Shown: positions 52,287 through 61,954 of the stretch, in pieces
Position numbering within the stretch: position 1 is the stretch's first letter
How the letters are laid out: every line of letters starts with the position of its first letter
Source of the DNA: Herbiconiux solani NBRC 106740
GTDB taxonomy: Bacteria > Actinomycetota > Actinomycetes > Actinomycetales > Microbacteriaceae
Direction of reading: 5' to 3'
Length of the DNA: 64,000 bases
Assembly (NCBI RefSeq): GCF_001571005.1
Contig: NZ_BCST01000003.1
Coordinates: forward strand, 62,001 to 126,000
Program-made: the position numbers and the translations under genes
Notes under the pieces: generated by a model
Told to the model about the DNA's origin: nothing
What the model saw: the letters and a program-made list of their open reading frames with translations, nothing else
Databases searched by the model: none

Positions 52287-55200
52287 ATGGCTCATAGGCT
52301 TCCACGCCGCCTTCGCACCGCTCTTGCCGGGTGCACGACTATCGCTGTCGCGGTCGGGATCGTCTCCCTCTCCGCACTCCCCGCTCAGGCGGCCGAGGCG
52401 CAGTCGCCGTTCGCGACCACCGCATCCTCGGCCGTCGACGCGACCACCGCATCCGCACCAGCCGCCCCGGCCCCGGCCCCGACGACCGCCCCGCAGGCCA
52501 CCGCCCTCACCACCAACGACCTCACCGACCCGCTCGGCGTCGGCGGCGACGCGCCCCGCCTGTCGTGGCAGGTCATCGACCCCGACCGGGGCAGCGTGCA
52601 GTCGGCCTACCGCGTGCGGGCCGCGAGCTCTGCGGAGGGCCTCGCGAGCGGCGACACGATCTGGGATTCCGGCAAGGTCGACTCCGACCAGTCGGTCGAC
52701 GTCGACTGGGCCGGCCCCGAGCTCGCCTCCTCGACCCGCTACTTCTGGCAGGTGCAGGTCTGGGACGGCACGGGAGCCGCCTCCGATTGGAGCGCCCCCG
52801 CCTGGTTCGAGACCGGTCTCCTCGAGGCCTCGGACTGGTCGGCCGACTGGGTCGGCGCGCAGGCCGAGTCGCGCGACTGGACCGACTACACCCTGACCTC
52901 CGAGTTCTCGCTCGTGCACCCCGCCTCCTCGGCGATCGGATTCTTCTTCCGCAGCCCCGACGCCCAGAACGGCTTCATGTGGCAGATCAACTCGGGCATC
53001 CAGGCCGCGGGGAAGGTCTACTTCCGCCCCCACGACAAGGTCAACGGCGGCTACAACCTCCTCGGCAACCAGGACATCACCTCGATCATCGCCGAGCACG
53101 GCGGCGTCGAAGCCACGCACACGATCACCGTCCAGGTGGTCGGTGACACCATCACGACCTCGATCGACGGGGTCGCCCTCGGCGGCCAGTTCGGCGTCGT
53201 GAAGAGCTCGAACCACCCGAGCGGCGGCATCGGCCTGCGCACGAGCGGCACCGAGAGCGCCCTGATCAAGAACCTCACGGTCGTCTCCTCCGAGGGCGAG
53301 AGCCTCTTCGGTTCCACCTTCGGAGCCGGAGGCACCGGCACAGCCACCACAAACCCCCTGAACGGCGGCACCCCCTCCCCCGACGGCCTCGCGATCAGCG
53401 GCGGCGTCGAAGCCTTCCAGACCGTCGAGCCCCCGATCGTCCGCGGCGGCTTCACCACCGACCCGACCAAGACCATCGCGTCGGCCCGCGCCTACGCCTC
53501 GGCCCAGGGCCTCTACCAGCTGAACCTCAACGGCGCCCAGGTCGGCGACCAGTACCTCGCGCCCGGCTGGACCGACTACTCCAAGACCTACCAGTACCAG
53601 ACCTACGACATCACGAGCCAGGTCGTGCCGGGCGCGAACGCCCTCGGCGCCCAGCTCGCCGACGGCTGGTTCGCCGGCACCCTGCAGAGCGGGCCGAAGA
53701 ACGTCTGGGGCTCGACCTCCGACCTGTCGCTGATCGCGCAGGTGCTCGTCACCTACACCGACGGCACCAGCCAGACCTTCGGCACCGACGGAAGCTGGAC
53801 CACCTCGACCGGCCCGGTCGTGGCCGCCGACCTCTACAACGGCGAGACCTACGACGCGACCCGCGAGCAGACCGGCTGGGACACCCCGGCCTTCGACGCC
53901 TCCACCTGGGCGCCCGCCGTCATCCGCCCCTCGCAGACGGCGAAGCTGCGTGCGCAGTCCGACCAGCCCGTCCGGATCACGAGCGAGCGCCCCGCGCTCA
54001 CCCAGACCGAGCCCACGCCCGGCGCGTTCGTCTACGACCTCGGCCAGAACATGGTCGGCACGGCCGCGCTCACGCTGACCGGCAAGGCGGGCCAGCAGGC
54101 GCGCATCCGGTACGCCGAGGTCCTCAACCCCGACGGCACGATGTACACCGCGAACCTGCGGAGCGCGAAGGTCACCGACTACTACACCTTCGCCGCCGAC
54201 GGCACGGCGAGCTTCCACCCCACGCTGACCCAGCACGGCTTCCGCTACGTCGAGGTCACCGGGGTCGACACCGCCCCCGCCCTCACCGACGTCGTGGGCA
54301 CCGTGTGGAACTCGGCCGGAGAGGACACGGTCGGCTTCACCACCTCGAACGCCCTCGTGAACCAGCTGCAGTCGAACATCACCTGGGGCCAGCGCGGCAA
54401 CTTCGTCTCGATCCCGACCGACACCCCGGCCCGCGACGAGCGGCTGGGCTGGACGGGTGACATCAGCGAGTTCGCCAGCACCGCGACCTACAACCTCGAC
54501 TCGGACGCGTTCCTGACCAAGTGGCTGCGCGACCTGCGCACCGCCCAGTCGGCGAACGGCGCCTACCCGGATGTCGCCCCGAACTACGCCGGGATGTCCG
54601 GCAACGGAAACTCCGGCTGGGCCGACGCGGGCGTCACGGTGCCCTTCGCGCTCTGGCAGAGCTACGGCAACACGGACGTGCTGGAGGACGGCTGGTCGTC
54701 GATGACGAAGTACATGGACTACCTCGCCGCGACCAGCTCGAACTTCCAGCGCGACGGCGGCGCCTTCCGCGACTGGCTGAACCTCAACGACGAGACCGCC
54801 TCGAACATCATCGGCACCGCGTACTACGCGCACAGCGCCGACCTGATGTCGCAGATGGCGGCCGCGATCGGCAACACGGCGGATGCGGACAAGTACCGCA
54901 CCCTGTACGAGAACATCCGCTCGTCTTACCAGGACGCGTTCATCGGCGACGACGGCGCGCTCTCCAGCGACACGCAGACCGGCTACGTGATCACGATCAT
55001 GTTCGGCCTGGTGCCGGATGCCGTGCGCGACCAGCTGGCCGACCGCTTCGTCGCCACGCTCGAGCGCGCCGACTGGCACCTCTCCACCGGGTTCCTGGGC
55101 GTCAAGAACCTGCTGCCCGCCCTCACCGCGATCGACCGCACGGATGTCGCGTACCGCCTGCTGCTCAACACCGACTACCCCTCGTGGGGCTACGAGATCG

Positions 55201-58200
55201 CGAACGGGGCGACCACGATCTGGGAGCGCTGGAACTCGATCATGCCCGACGGCTCCTTCGGCGACGTCAGCATGAACTCGTTCAACCACTACGCCTACGG
55301 CGCCGTCGGCGCGTGGATGTACGGCACCGTGGGCGGCATCTCGGCCCTCGAGCCCGGCTACCGCAAGACACTGATCGCCCCGGTGCCCGGTGGTGGACTG
55401 ACCAGCAGCGCCATGGACTACCGCACCCCGTACGGCACGGTCTCCAGCCACTGGAGCACGGGCCCTGGATCATTCGACCTGACCGTCGCGGTGCCGGCGA
55501 ACACCACGGCCCGCGTCGTGGTGCCGGCGCAGAACCCGCTGGCCGTGACGGAGGGCGGCTCGCCGCTCACCTCGGCCGCCGGGATCGTCTCGTCCACCGA
55601 CACCGGTGACACCGTCACGATCGAGCTCGGCTCGGGCGACTACGACTTCGCGGTCGAGTCCCCGGCCGCCGACCTCGCCTCCGTGAAGGAGGGTCTCGCC
55701 GCCTTCGACCAGCTGGTCGAGGACGCGGACCTGACCGGGCCGCAGCGCACCGCGCTCCAGGCCGACTCGGCCACCGCCGCCGCGGCGGTCGACGCGGGTC
55801 TCGCCGACCCGGCCTCCGCGGCCGAGAAGGCGGGCGCCGCGCTCTCGGCCCTGCAGGACGCGAAGGCGCTCGTCGCCACCGACCTGACCGCCGGGCCGCT
55901 CGACCAGGCGGGGGCCGACGCTCTCGTCGCCGCCCTCGACCCGATGATCCAGAGCCTCAACCGGGCCCTGGTCGCGGCGATCGGCATCTCGGTGGGCACC
56001 ACCGGGCCGGCCGGCGAGCTGCTGCCCGGCCAGACCGAGACGGTGACCGTGACGGCCAGCAACACCTCGGCCGCGGACATCGCCGACGTCGGAGCCGCGC
56101 TCGACCTGCCGGAGGGCTGGACGTCGGCCCCCGCGGCCGCCGAGCGCGTCACCCTGGCGGCAGGGGCGTCGAACGCCTTCACCTTCCAGGTCACCGTGCC
56201 CGTCGACGCCACGATCGGGAGCAACCCGATCGTCGGCCGGGTGGACGTGCCGATCACCGGAGGCCGGGCCTCGACGACCGCGGCCACCTCGGTCACGGTC
56301 GCCTCGCCGGTCACCCTGACCGCGACCGCGGCTCCCGCGACCGCGGCCCCGGGCGGCTACGCGCTCGTCACGGTGGCGCTGCACAACCGCAGCACGGCCA
56401 CCGTGACCGGCACGGTGCAGCTGGGTGTGCCGGAGGGCTGGACCGCACCCGCGGCCTCGGCTCCCGTCACCCTCGCCCCGGGCGCCGACGCCTCGGTGCC
56501 GGTGAGTCTCGTCGTCCCCGCCTCGGGCAACACCGGGACGGTACCGGGCCTCGTGGCCGGCTTCGCCTCGGCGGGCCAGACGCTCGCCACGGCTCCGGTG
56601 CCCTTCGCGCTGACCATCGGCGTGCCGGATGCCGCGACGGCGATCGACTACCTCGACATGGGCAGCACGGCCTCCACCCCCGCGGGCGAGGCGGCCCACG
56701 CCGTGACCTTCTCGTCGCGCTCGGGCAACTCGCCCGACGAGGCCGGACTGACCCGCCGCTACACCTACAAGGGCGAGAAGGACGGCTTCATCCAGTTCAC
56801 GATGAAGATCACCAAGGGCCAGCCGTTCGTCCTCCGAACCCGCGAGACGTACGACGGGCCGCAGATCAAGGACTACGAGGTGCTGGTGAACGGCCAGACC
56901 GTCGAGTCGCGGATGTTCGAGCACACCTCGGGCATGGGCACGGAGGTCTACCAGGTGGTGGTCGACGATCCGGCCCTGCTGACCGGTGACACCGTCACCG
57001 TTCGCTTCCAGAACAACCCCGAGGGCCGCAACTACGACCCGTCGATCGCGGATGTCTGGACGCTGCCGGTCCCGGCTGCTGACACGGTCGCCCCGGTGAC
57101 CACCGCATCCTTCGACGACCAGGGCGGCACCGCCGTCGGGCCGGTCGCGGTCACCCTCGCGGCGACCGACGACGTCTCGGGTGTGGCGAGCACGACGTAC
57201 TCGGTCGACGGTTCGCCCGCCGCCGTGTACACCGCGCCGTTCGAGGTCTCGGGCGCCGGTGCGCACACCGTCACCTACCGCTCGACGGATGTGGCCGGCA
57301 ACACGGAGGAGATCAAGACGGCCACGCTCCACCTGGTGCAGGGGCCGCCCGAGGTCGACCGGTTCTCCGGCGTCGACCGCTTCGAGACCGCGGTGACGGT
57401 GTCGAAGGCCGGCTTCGAGACCGCCGACACGGTTTACCTGACCTCGGGCGAGACCTTCCCCGACGCGCTCTCCGCGGCTCCCGCGGCGGCCGTCGACGGC
57501 TCGCCGATCCTGCTGACGAACGCGGGCTCGCTGCCCTCGGTCGTGCGGGACGAGATCATCCGGCTCACGGCGACGCACGTCGTGATCGTGGGCGGGCCGA
57601 ACTCGGTCGGCGCCGCGGTCGAGGCCGACCTCCAGACCCTCGTGCCCTCGGTCACGCGGATCGGCGGGGTCGACCGCTACGAGGCCTCGCGCAACGTCGC
57701 CTCGACGGCGTTCCCGACCGGAGCGGACGTGGCGGTCATCGCGACCGGCACCTCGTTCCCGGACGCACTGTCGGCCGGTGCCGCGGTGGCCGCGCACGGC
57801 CCGGTCATCCTCGTCGACGGCTCCGCCCCGACGCTGGATGCCGCGACAGTGGCGCTGCTGAAGCAGCTCGACGTCGATCAGATCGTGGTCGCCGGCGGTC
57901 CGGACACGGTCTCGGCGGGCATCCTGGCGCAGGCGAAGTCGCTGGTGCCGGACACCGTGCGGCTCTCCGGAGCCGACCGGTACGCCACCTCGCGGGCGAT
58001 CAACGCGCACTTCTTCGACTCCACGGAGAAGGTGCTGATCGCCACCGGCCTGAGCTTCCCCGACGCCCTGTCGGGATCGGCTCTGGCGGCACGCGTGGGC
58101 GGCCCGCTGTTCACGGTGCCGGGCACCTGCATCCCGTCCGAGACCCTGGCGCAGATCACCGCGCTGGGTGCGAAGGACGTGGCGCTGCTCGGAGGCGAGA

Positions 58201-58247
58201 ACACGCTGTCACCGGCGGTCGCCGATCTGACGGTCTGCGCACCCTAG
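52287..58247 (+). CDS. Secreted GH78 alpha-L-rhamnosidase with C-terminal CWB2 repeats
   Basis: The protein has 1,986 residues. A signal peptide (LRTALAGCTTIAVAVGIVSL, then AQA) is followed by Ig-like and laminin-G-like domains and the (alpha/alpha)6 GH78 domain. Asp712, Glu718, Trp722 and Asp725 (DTPARDERLGWTGD) and Glu980 (TIWERWNS) match the spacing of the acid (E636) and base (E895) of SaRha78A as recalled. The C-terminal third has NPCBM/NEW3-like, OmpL47-like and three CWB2 repeats (about 1690-1986; VDRFSGVDRFETAVTVSKAG). CWB2 binds cell wall polymers. It releases rhamnose from plant or microbial glycans at the cell surface. Confidence 0.9.
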   Translation: MAHRLPRRLRTALAGCTTIAVAVGIVSLSALPAQAAEAQSPFATTASSAVDATTASAPAAPAPAPTTAPQATALTTNDLTDPLGVGGDAPRLSWQVIDPDRGSVQSAYRVRAASSAEGLASGDTIWDSGKVDSDQSVDVDWAGPELASSTRYFWQVQVWDGTGAASDWSAPAWFETGLLEASDWSADWVGAQAESRDWTDYTLTSEFSLVHPASSAIGFFFRSPDAQNGFMWQINSGIQAAGKVYFRPHDKVNGGYNLLGNQDITSIIAEHGGVEATHTITVQVVGDTITTSIDGVALGGQFGVVKSSNHPSGGIGLRTSGTESALIKNLTVVSSEGESLFGSTFGAGGTGTATTNPLNGGTPSPDGLAISGGVEAFQTVEPPIVRGGFTTDPTKTIASARAYASAQGLYQLNLNGAQVGDQYLAPGWTDYSKTYQYQTYDITSQVVPGANALGAQLADGWFAGTLQSGPKNVWGSTSDLSLIAQVLVTYTDGTSQTFGTDGSWTTSTGPVVAADLYNGETYDATREQTGWDTPAFDASTWAPAVIRPSQTAKLRAQSDQPVRITSERPALTQTEPTPGAFVYDLGQNMVGTAALTLTGKAGQQARIRYAEVLNPDGTMYTANLRSAKVTDYYTFAADGTASFHPTLTQHGFRYVEVTGVDTAPALTDVVGTVWNSAGEDTVGFTTSNALVNQLQSNITWGQRGNFVSIPTDTPARDERLGWTGDISEFASTATYNLDSDAFLTKWLRDLRTAQSANGAYPDVAPNYAGMSGNGNSGWADAGVTVPFALWQSYGNTDVLEDGWSSMTKYMDYLAATSSNFQRDGGAFRDWLNLNDETASNIIGTAYYAHSADLMSQMAAAIGNTADADKYRTLYENIRSSYQDAFIGDDGALSSDTQTGYVITIMFGLVPDAVRDQLADRFVATLERADWHLSTGFLGVKNLLPALTAIDRTDVAYRLLLNTDYPSWGYEIANGATTIWERWNSIMPDGSFGDVSMNSFNHYAYGAVGAWMYGTVGGISALEPGYRKTLIAPVPGGGLTSSAMDYRTPYGTVSSHWSTGPGSFDLTVAVPANTTARVVVPAQNPLAVTEGGSPLTSAAGIVSSTDTGDTVTIELGSGDYDFAVESPAADLASVKEGLAAFDQLVEDADLTGPQRTALQADSATAAAAVDAGLADPASAAEKAGAALSALQDAKALVATDLTAGPLDQAGADALVAALDPMIQSLNRALVAAIGISVGTTGPAGELLPGQTETVTVTASNTSAADIADVGAALDLPEGWTSAPAAAERVTLAAGASNAFTFQVTVPVDATIGSNPIVGRVDVPITGGRASTTAATSVTVASPVTLTATAAPATAAPGGYALVTVALHNRSTATVTGTVQLGVPEGWTAPAASAPVTLAPGADASVPVSLVVPASGNTGTVPGLVAGFASAGQTLATAPVPFALTIGVPDAATAIDYLDMGSTASTPAGEAAHAVTFSSRSGNSPDEAGLTRRYTYKGEKDGFIQFTMKITKGQPFVLRTRETYDGPQIKDYEVLVNGQTVESRMFEHTSGMGTEVYQVVVDDPALLTGDTVTVRFQNNPEGRNYDPSIADVWTLPVPAADTVAPVTTASFDDQGGTAVGPVAVTLAATDDVSGVASTTYSVDGSPAAVYTAPFEVSGAGAHTVTYRSTDVAGNTEEIKTATLHLVQGPPEVDRFSGVDRFETAVTVSKAGFETADTVYLTSGETFPDALSAAPAAAVDGSPILLTNAGSLPSVVRDEIIRLTATHVVIVGGPNSVGAAVEADLQTLVPSVTRIGGVDRYEASRNVASTAFPTGADVAVIATGTSFPDALSAGAAVAAHGPVILVDGSAPTLDAATVALLKQLDVDQIVVAGGPDTVSAGILAQAKSLVPDTVRLSGADRYATSRAINAHFFDSTEKVLIATGLSFPDALSGSALAARVGGPLFTVPGTCIPSETLAQITALGAKDVALLGGENTLSPAVADLTVCAP

Positions 58248-58271
58248 CGCCGGCCCGCACGCCGTAGCACC

Positions 58272-58307
58272 CTGAGGGGGTGGCCGCACCCGCGGTCACC
58301 CCCTCAG
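58272..58307 (+). terminator. Terminator hairpin after the rhamnosidase gene
   Basis: CTGAGGGGGTG (58272-58282) pairs perfectly with CACCCCCTCAG (58297-58307), and the stem can extend inward by four more pairs. A short pyrimidine run with TTT follows. It ends the rhamnosidase transcript; the next gene (mnhA) has its own candidate -10 (TAGACT, 58317-58322). Confidence 0.75.
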
Positions 58308-58316
58308 TCCGTTTGA

Positions 58317-58322
58317 TAGACT
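58317..58322 (+). promoter_or_regulatory. Candidate -10 box (TAGACT) of the Mrp operon
   Basis: TAGACT lies 36 nt before the GTG start of mnhA, directly after the rhamnosidase terminator. No clear -35 is seen, as it would fall in the hairpin. GAGGAG precedes the GTG. Confidence 0.35.
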
Positions 58323-58358
58323 GAGCGACCTGCCCTCTCCCCGACATGAGGAGTCCGC

Positions 58359-61300
58359 GTGATCCTGATCCTGCTGCTGTTCGCAGGATTGTCAGCGCTC
58401 ACTCCGATTCTCACGAGGCTGCTCTCGACGAAGGTCTTCTACCTCGTCGCCCTCCTCCCAGCCGGCGCGTTCTTCTGGACATTGGCGCAGTCAGGCGTCG
58501 TGCTGAGCGAGCACGCCGAGGGCACGGCCTCGATCACCGAGTACGTGCCGTGGATCCCGCAGCTGGACATCGCGCTGTCGTTCCGGATGGACACGCTCGC
58601 CTGGCTGCTCGCCCTCGTCGTCACCGGCGTCGGCGCGCTCGTCTTGATCTACTGCGCCCGCTACTTCTCGCGCGACGAGCCCTCGCTCGGCCGCTTCGCC
58701 GCGCTGCTCCTCGCCTTCGCGGGCACCATGTTCGGCCTGGTCACCGCCGACGACATCTACATCATGTTCATGTTCTGGGAGATCACGAGCGTGCTCTCCT
58801 ACCTCCTGATCGGCCACTACACCGGCCGCAAGGAGAGCCGCGGTGCAGCGCTGCAGGCCCTGCTGGTCACCACCTTCGGCGGTCTCGCGATGCTCGTCGG
58901 CATCGTGCTGCTGACGGCGGATGCCGGCACCACGAGCATCGCCGAGCTGGTCGCCGACCCGCCGGCCGGCAGCGCGCTGGTCACCGCCTCCATCCTGCTG
59001 ATCCTGGTCGGCGCCCTGTCGAAGTCGGCCCTCGTGCCCTTCCACTTCTGGCTGCCCGCGGCCATGGCGGCGCCGACACCGGTCAGCGCCTACCTGCACG
59101 CCGCCGCCATGGTGAAGGCCGGCATCTACCTGATCGCCCGGCTCGCCCCCGGCTTCGCCGACACCCCGGGGTGGACCCCGGTGCTCGTGAGCCTCGGCGT
59201 CTGGACCATGCTGCTCGGCGCCTGGCGCTCGCTCCGCCAGAACGATTTGAAGCTCCTGCTCGCTTACGGCACGGTCAGCCAGCTCGGCTTCCTCACCGTG
59301 GTGGTCGGCTTCGGCACGCGCGACGCGGCCCTCGCGGGCGCCGCCCTGCTGCTCGCCCACGCCCTGTTCAAGGCCACCCTCTTCCTCGTCGTCGGCATCA
59401 TCGACCACGACGAGGGCACCCGCGACCTGCGGGAGATCTCCGGCCTCGGCCGCCGCCGCCCGCTGCTCGCCGCGGTCGCCCTGATCGCCGTGGCCTCGAT
59501 GGCCGGCATCCCGCCGCTCCTCGGCTTCGTCGCCAAGGAAGGGGTGCTCACCGCGTTCCTCGAGGCGGGTCTCGGCTCGGCCGACGCCCCCGCCGACCCC
59601 TGGGGCTGGGTGGCGCTGGTGGGCGTCTCGGTCGGCTCGATCCTCACCGTGGCCTACAGCGCCCGGTTCTTCTGGGGCGCCTTCACCACGAAGAAGAAGA
59701 CCACGGATGCGCTGGCCGGCCCGCAGGCGCACGCCGCCGCCCACGGCGAACCGGCCCACCCGCCGGCGCGGAGCATCCTCGCCGCACCGGTCGTGCTCAC
59801 GCTCGCGACGATCGCCTTCGGCTTGCTCGCCTCCCCGCTCGGCCACGCGCTCGAGAGCTACGCCGACACGATGCCGGATGCGGAGACGGCCGACTACCAC
59901 CTGGCGCTCTGGCACGGGCTCGAGCCCGCCCTCGGCATCTCGGCACTGATCATCGCCGCCGGCCTCGGCCTCTTCGCGCTGCGGAAGCCGTTCGCGCGGC
60001 TGCAGAAGAAGGTGCCGGCCCTGGTCGACGCCTCCCGCACCTATTGGGGCATCGTGCGCGCGGTCGACCAGGTCGCCGCACACGTCACGGTCTTCGCCCA
60101 GAAGGGCGGTCTGCCGCAGTACATCAGCACGATCCTCGTGGTGTTCGTGCTGTGCCTGGGCACCGCGACCGCCTTCAACCGCACCTGGCCGAGCGAGTTC
60201 GTGCTCTTCGACTACCCGGCCCAGGTGTTCGTCGCGGCCGCGATGGCCGTCGCCGCCGTGATGGCCGCCCGGGCGACCCACCGGCTCGCGGCCGTGCTGC
60301 TGGTCGGCGCGACGGGATTCGGGCTTGTCGCGCTCTTCGCCTTCCACGGCGCACCGGACCTCGCGCTCACCCAGGCCCTGGTCGAGACCGTCACGGTGGT
60401 GGTGTTCGTGCTGGTGCTGCGCCGCCTGCCGCAGAAGATCGCGCAGCACAACAAGCCCGTCCGGCAGGGCCGGCGCATCCTGATCGGCACGCTCGTCGGC
60501 GTCACGATGGGCCTCGTCGGCTTCATCGCGCTCGGCGCCCGGCAGGCCGGCGGGCTCGGCGACGAGCTCGCACGGCTCGCGCTCGAGGAGGGCCACGGCA
60601 AGAACGTCGTGAACGTGATGCTCGTCGACATCCGCGCCTGGGACACGATGAACGAGCTCTCGGTGCTCGTCGTCGTGGCCACGGGCGTCGCGAGCCTGAT
60701 CTTCGTGACCGGCCGCAACTTCACGATCCCCCGGCTCCGCGAGTCCCGCGGCCGCCGGCAGGCGACCAACCGTCGCGACCTGGTGGCGGATCCGCACACC
60801 GCCGACGCCTCGCCGGACGACCGGCAGCACTCCTGGCTGCTCGGCGGCCGGACGCTGTCGCCGGAGAACCGCTCGCTCATCCTCGAGGTGCTCGTGCGAC
60901 TGGTCTTCCACCCCGCGATCGTGGTCTCGATCTTCCTGCTGTTCGCCGGTCACAACCTTCCCGGCGGCGGGTTCGCGGCCGGGGTGCTGGCGGGGCTGGC
61001 GCTGATTGCGCGCTACCTGGCCGGCGGGCGCTACGAACTCGGCGAGACCATCCCGATCGGTCCGGGCATCCTGCTCGGGGTCGGGATGCTGCTGGCGACC
61101 GGCACCGCCGTCGGGTCGCTCTTCGCCGGCGCCGACATCCTCACCTCGGCCTACTTCGAGACCGACGTGCCGCTGCTCGGCCACATCTCGTTCGGCACCT
61201 CGACGATCTTCGACGTCGGCGTCTACCTGGTCGTGATCGGGGTCATCCTCGACATCCTCCGCGCGCTCGGCGGCGAGGTCGACCGGCAGCAGGCCGAGGA

Positions 61301-61457
61301 CGACGTCGACGCCGCCCCCGACGACCACTCGGTCGTGGCGGATGAGGCCGACACCCGCGGACGGGTCGCGAGCCGTGCCACCAGCGGCCCGCTCGGCCGG
61401 GACGACGAGGCGCGGGCCGGCTCCGGCGACGCGCTGGAAGAGGAGGCCCGCCCATGA
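58359..61457 (+). CDS. mnhA: Na+/H+ antiporter subunit A (MnhA/MrpA) with fused B-like C-terminus
   Basis: The protein has 1,032 residues and about 20 membrane helices. The N-terminal NuoL-like domain (about 1-480) has TADDIYIMFMFWEITSVLSY and SALVPFHFWLPAAMAAPTPV, with the Lys and Glu of the proton path. The C-terminal part (about 680-960) matches MnhE-adjacent and MnhB domains (HNLPGGGFAAGVLAGLALIARY). The polypeptide is therefore the A-B fusion seen in actinobacteria. The complex exchanges sodium for protons for pH and salt tolerance. GAGGAG precedes the GTG. It overlaps mnhC by 4 bp. Confidence 0.93.
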   Translation: MILILLLFAGLSALTPILTRLLSTKVFYLVALLPAGAFFWTLAQSGVVLSEHAEGTASITEYVPWIPQLDIALSFRMDTLAWLLALVVTGVGALVLIYCARYFSRDEPSLGRFAALLLAFAGTMFGLVTADDIYIMFMFWEITSVLSYLLIGHYTGRKESRGAALQALLVTTFGGLAMLVGIVLLTADAGTTSIAELVADPPAGSALVTASILLILVGALSKSALVPFHFWLPAAMAAPTPVSAYLHAAAMVKAGIYLIARLAPGFADTPGWTPVLVSLGVWTMLLGAWRSLRQNDLKLLLAYGTVSQLGFLTVVVGFGTRDAALAGAALLLAHALFKATLFLVVGIIDHDEGTRDLREISGLGRRRPLLAAVALIAVASMAGIPPLLGFVAKEGVLTAFLEAGLGSADAPADPWGWVALVGVSVGSILTVAYSARFFWGAFTTKKKTTDALAGPQAHAAAHGEPAHPPARSILAAPVVLTLATIAFGLLASPLGHALESYADTMPDAETADYHLALWHGLEPALGISALIIAAGLGLFALRKPFARLQKKVPALVDASRTYWGIVRAVDQVAAHVTVFAQKGGLPQYISTILVVFVLCLGTATAFNRTWPSEFVLFDYPAQVFVAAAMAVAAVMAARATHRLAAVLLVGATGFGLVALFAFHGAPDLALTQALVETVTVVVFVLVLRRLPQKIAQHNKPVRQGRRILIGTLVGVTMGLVGFIALGARQAGGLGDELARLALEEGHGKNVVNVMLVDIRAWDTMNELSVLVVVATGVASLIFVTGRNFTIPRLRESRGRRQATNRRDLVADPHTADASPDDRQHSWLLGGRTLSPENRSLILEVLVRLVFHPAIVVSIFLLFAGHNLPGGGFAAGVLAGLALIARYLAGGRYELGETIPIGPGILLGVGMLLATGTAVGSLFAGADILTSAYFETDVPLLGHISFGTSTIFDVGVYLVVIGVILDILRALGGEVDRQQAEDDVDAAPDDHSVVADEADTRGRVASRATSGPLGRDDEARAGSGDALEEEARP

Positions 61458-61954
61458 ACGCCTCGATCACCCTCGTCGTGCTGATGGCCGTGATGTACGG
61501 CACCGGCGTCTACGTGATGCTCGAGAAGAGCCTCACCCGCATCCTGATCGGCTTCCTGCTGGTCGGGAACGCGACGAACCTGCTCATCTTCCTGATGTCG
61601 GGCCGCTCGGGGTCGTCGCCGATCATCGACGGCGGCACGGCCGACGCGCCCATGGTCGACCCGGTTCCGCAGGTGCTGATGCTGACCGCGATCGTCATCA
61701 ACTTCGGGGTGACCGCCTTCATCCTGGCGCTGATCTACCGGTCGTGGTGGCTGTCGAACCTCGGCGACGAGGGAGACGACGTGATCGCCGGCGAGGAGGA
61801 GCAGGACGCGGCGGAGGCCGACCAGGCGCACGAGTTCCACCAGTCGCTCGAGGGCGACGACGACGCGGTGCGGGCGGTGCTCGGCGAAGGGTCGGGGGCG
61901 GGCGACGACGATGACGACGAACCGAGCGAGCAGGAGAGGGATGTGATGCGATGA
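61454..61954 (+). CDS. mnhC: Na+/H+ antiporter subunit C (MnhC/MrpC)
   Basis: A 166-residue NuoK-like subunit with three membrane helices in the first 105 residues (ASITLVVLMAVMYGTGVYVM and FLLVGNATNLLIFLM, with the conserved Gly-Asn pair) and a long Asp/Glu-rich cytoplasmic tail. It overlaps mnhA by 4 bp (ATGA) and mnhD by 4 bp. Confidence 0.93.
   Translation: MNASITLVVLMAVMYGTGVYVMLEKSLTRILIGFLLVGNATNLLIFLMSGRSGSSPIIDGGTADAPMVDPVPQVLMLTAIVINFGVTAFILALIYRSWWLSNLGDEGDDVIAGEEEQDAAEADQAHEFHQSLEGDDDAVRAVLGEGSGAGDDDDDEPSEQERDVMR

Noticed and set aside
55470-58010. Antisense open frame over the rhamnosidase 3' half
   Set aside because: It is a GC-bias shadow of a clearly coding strand.
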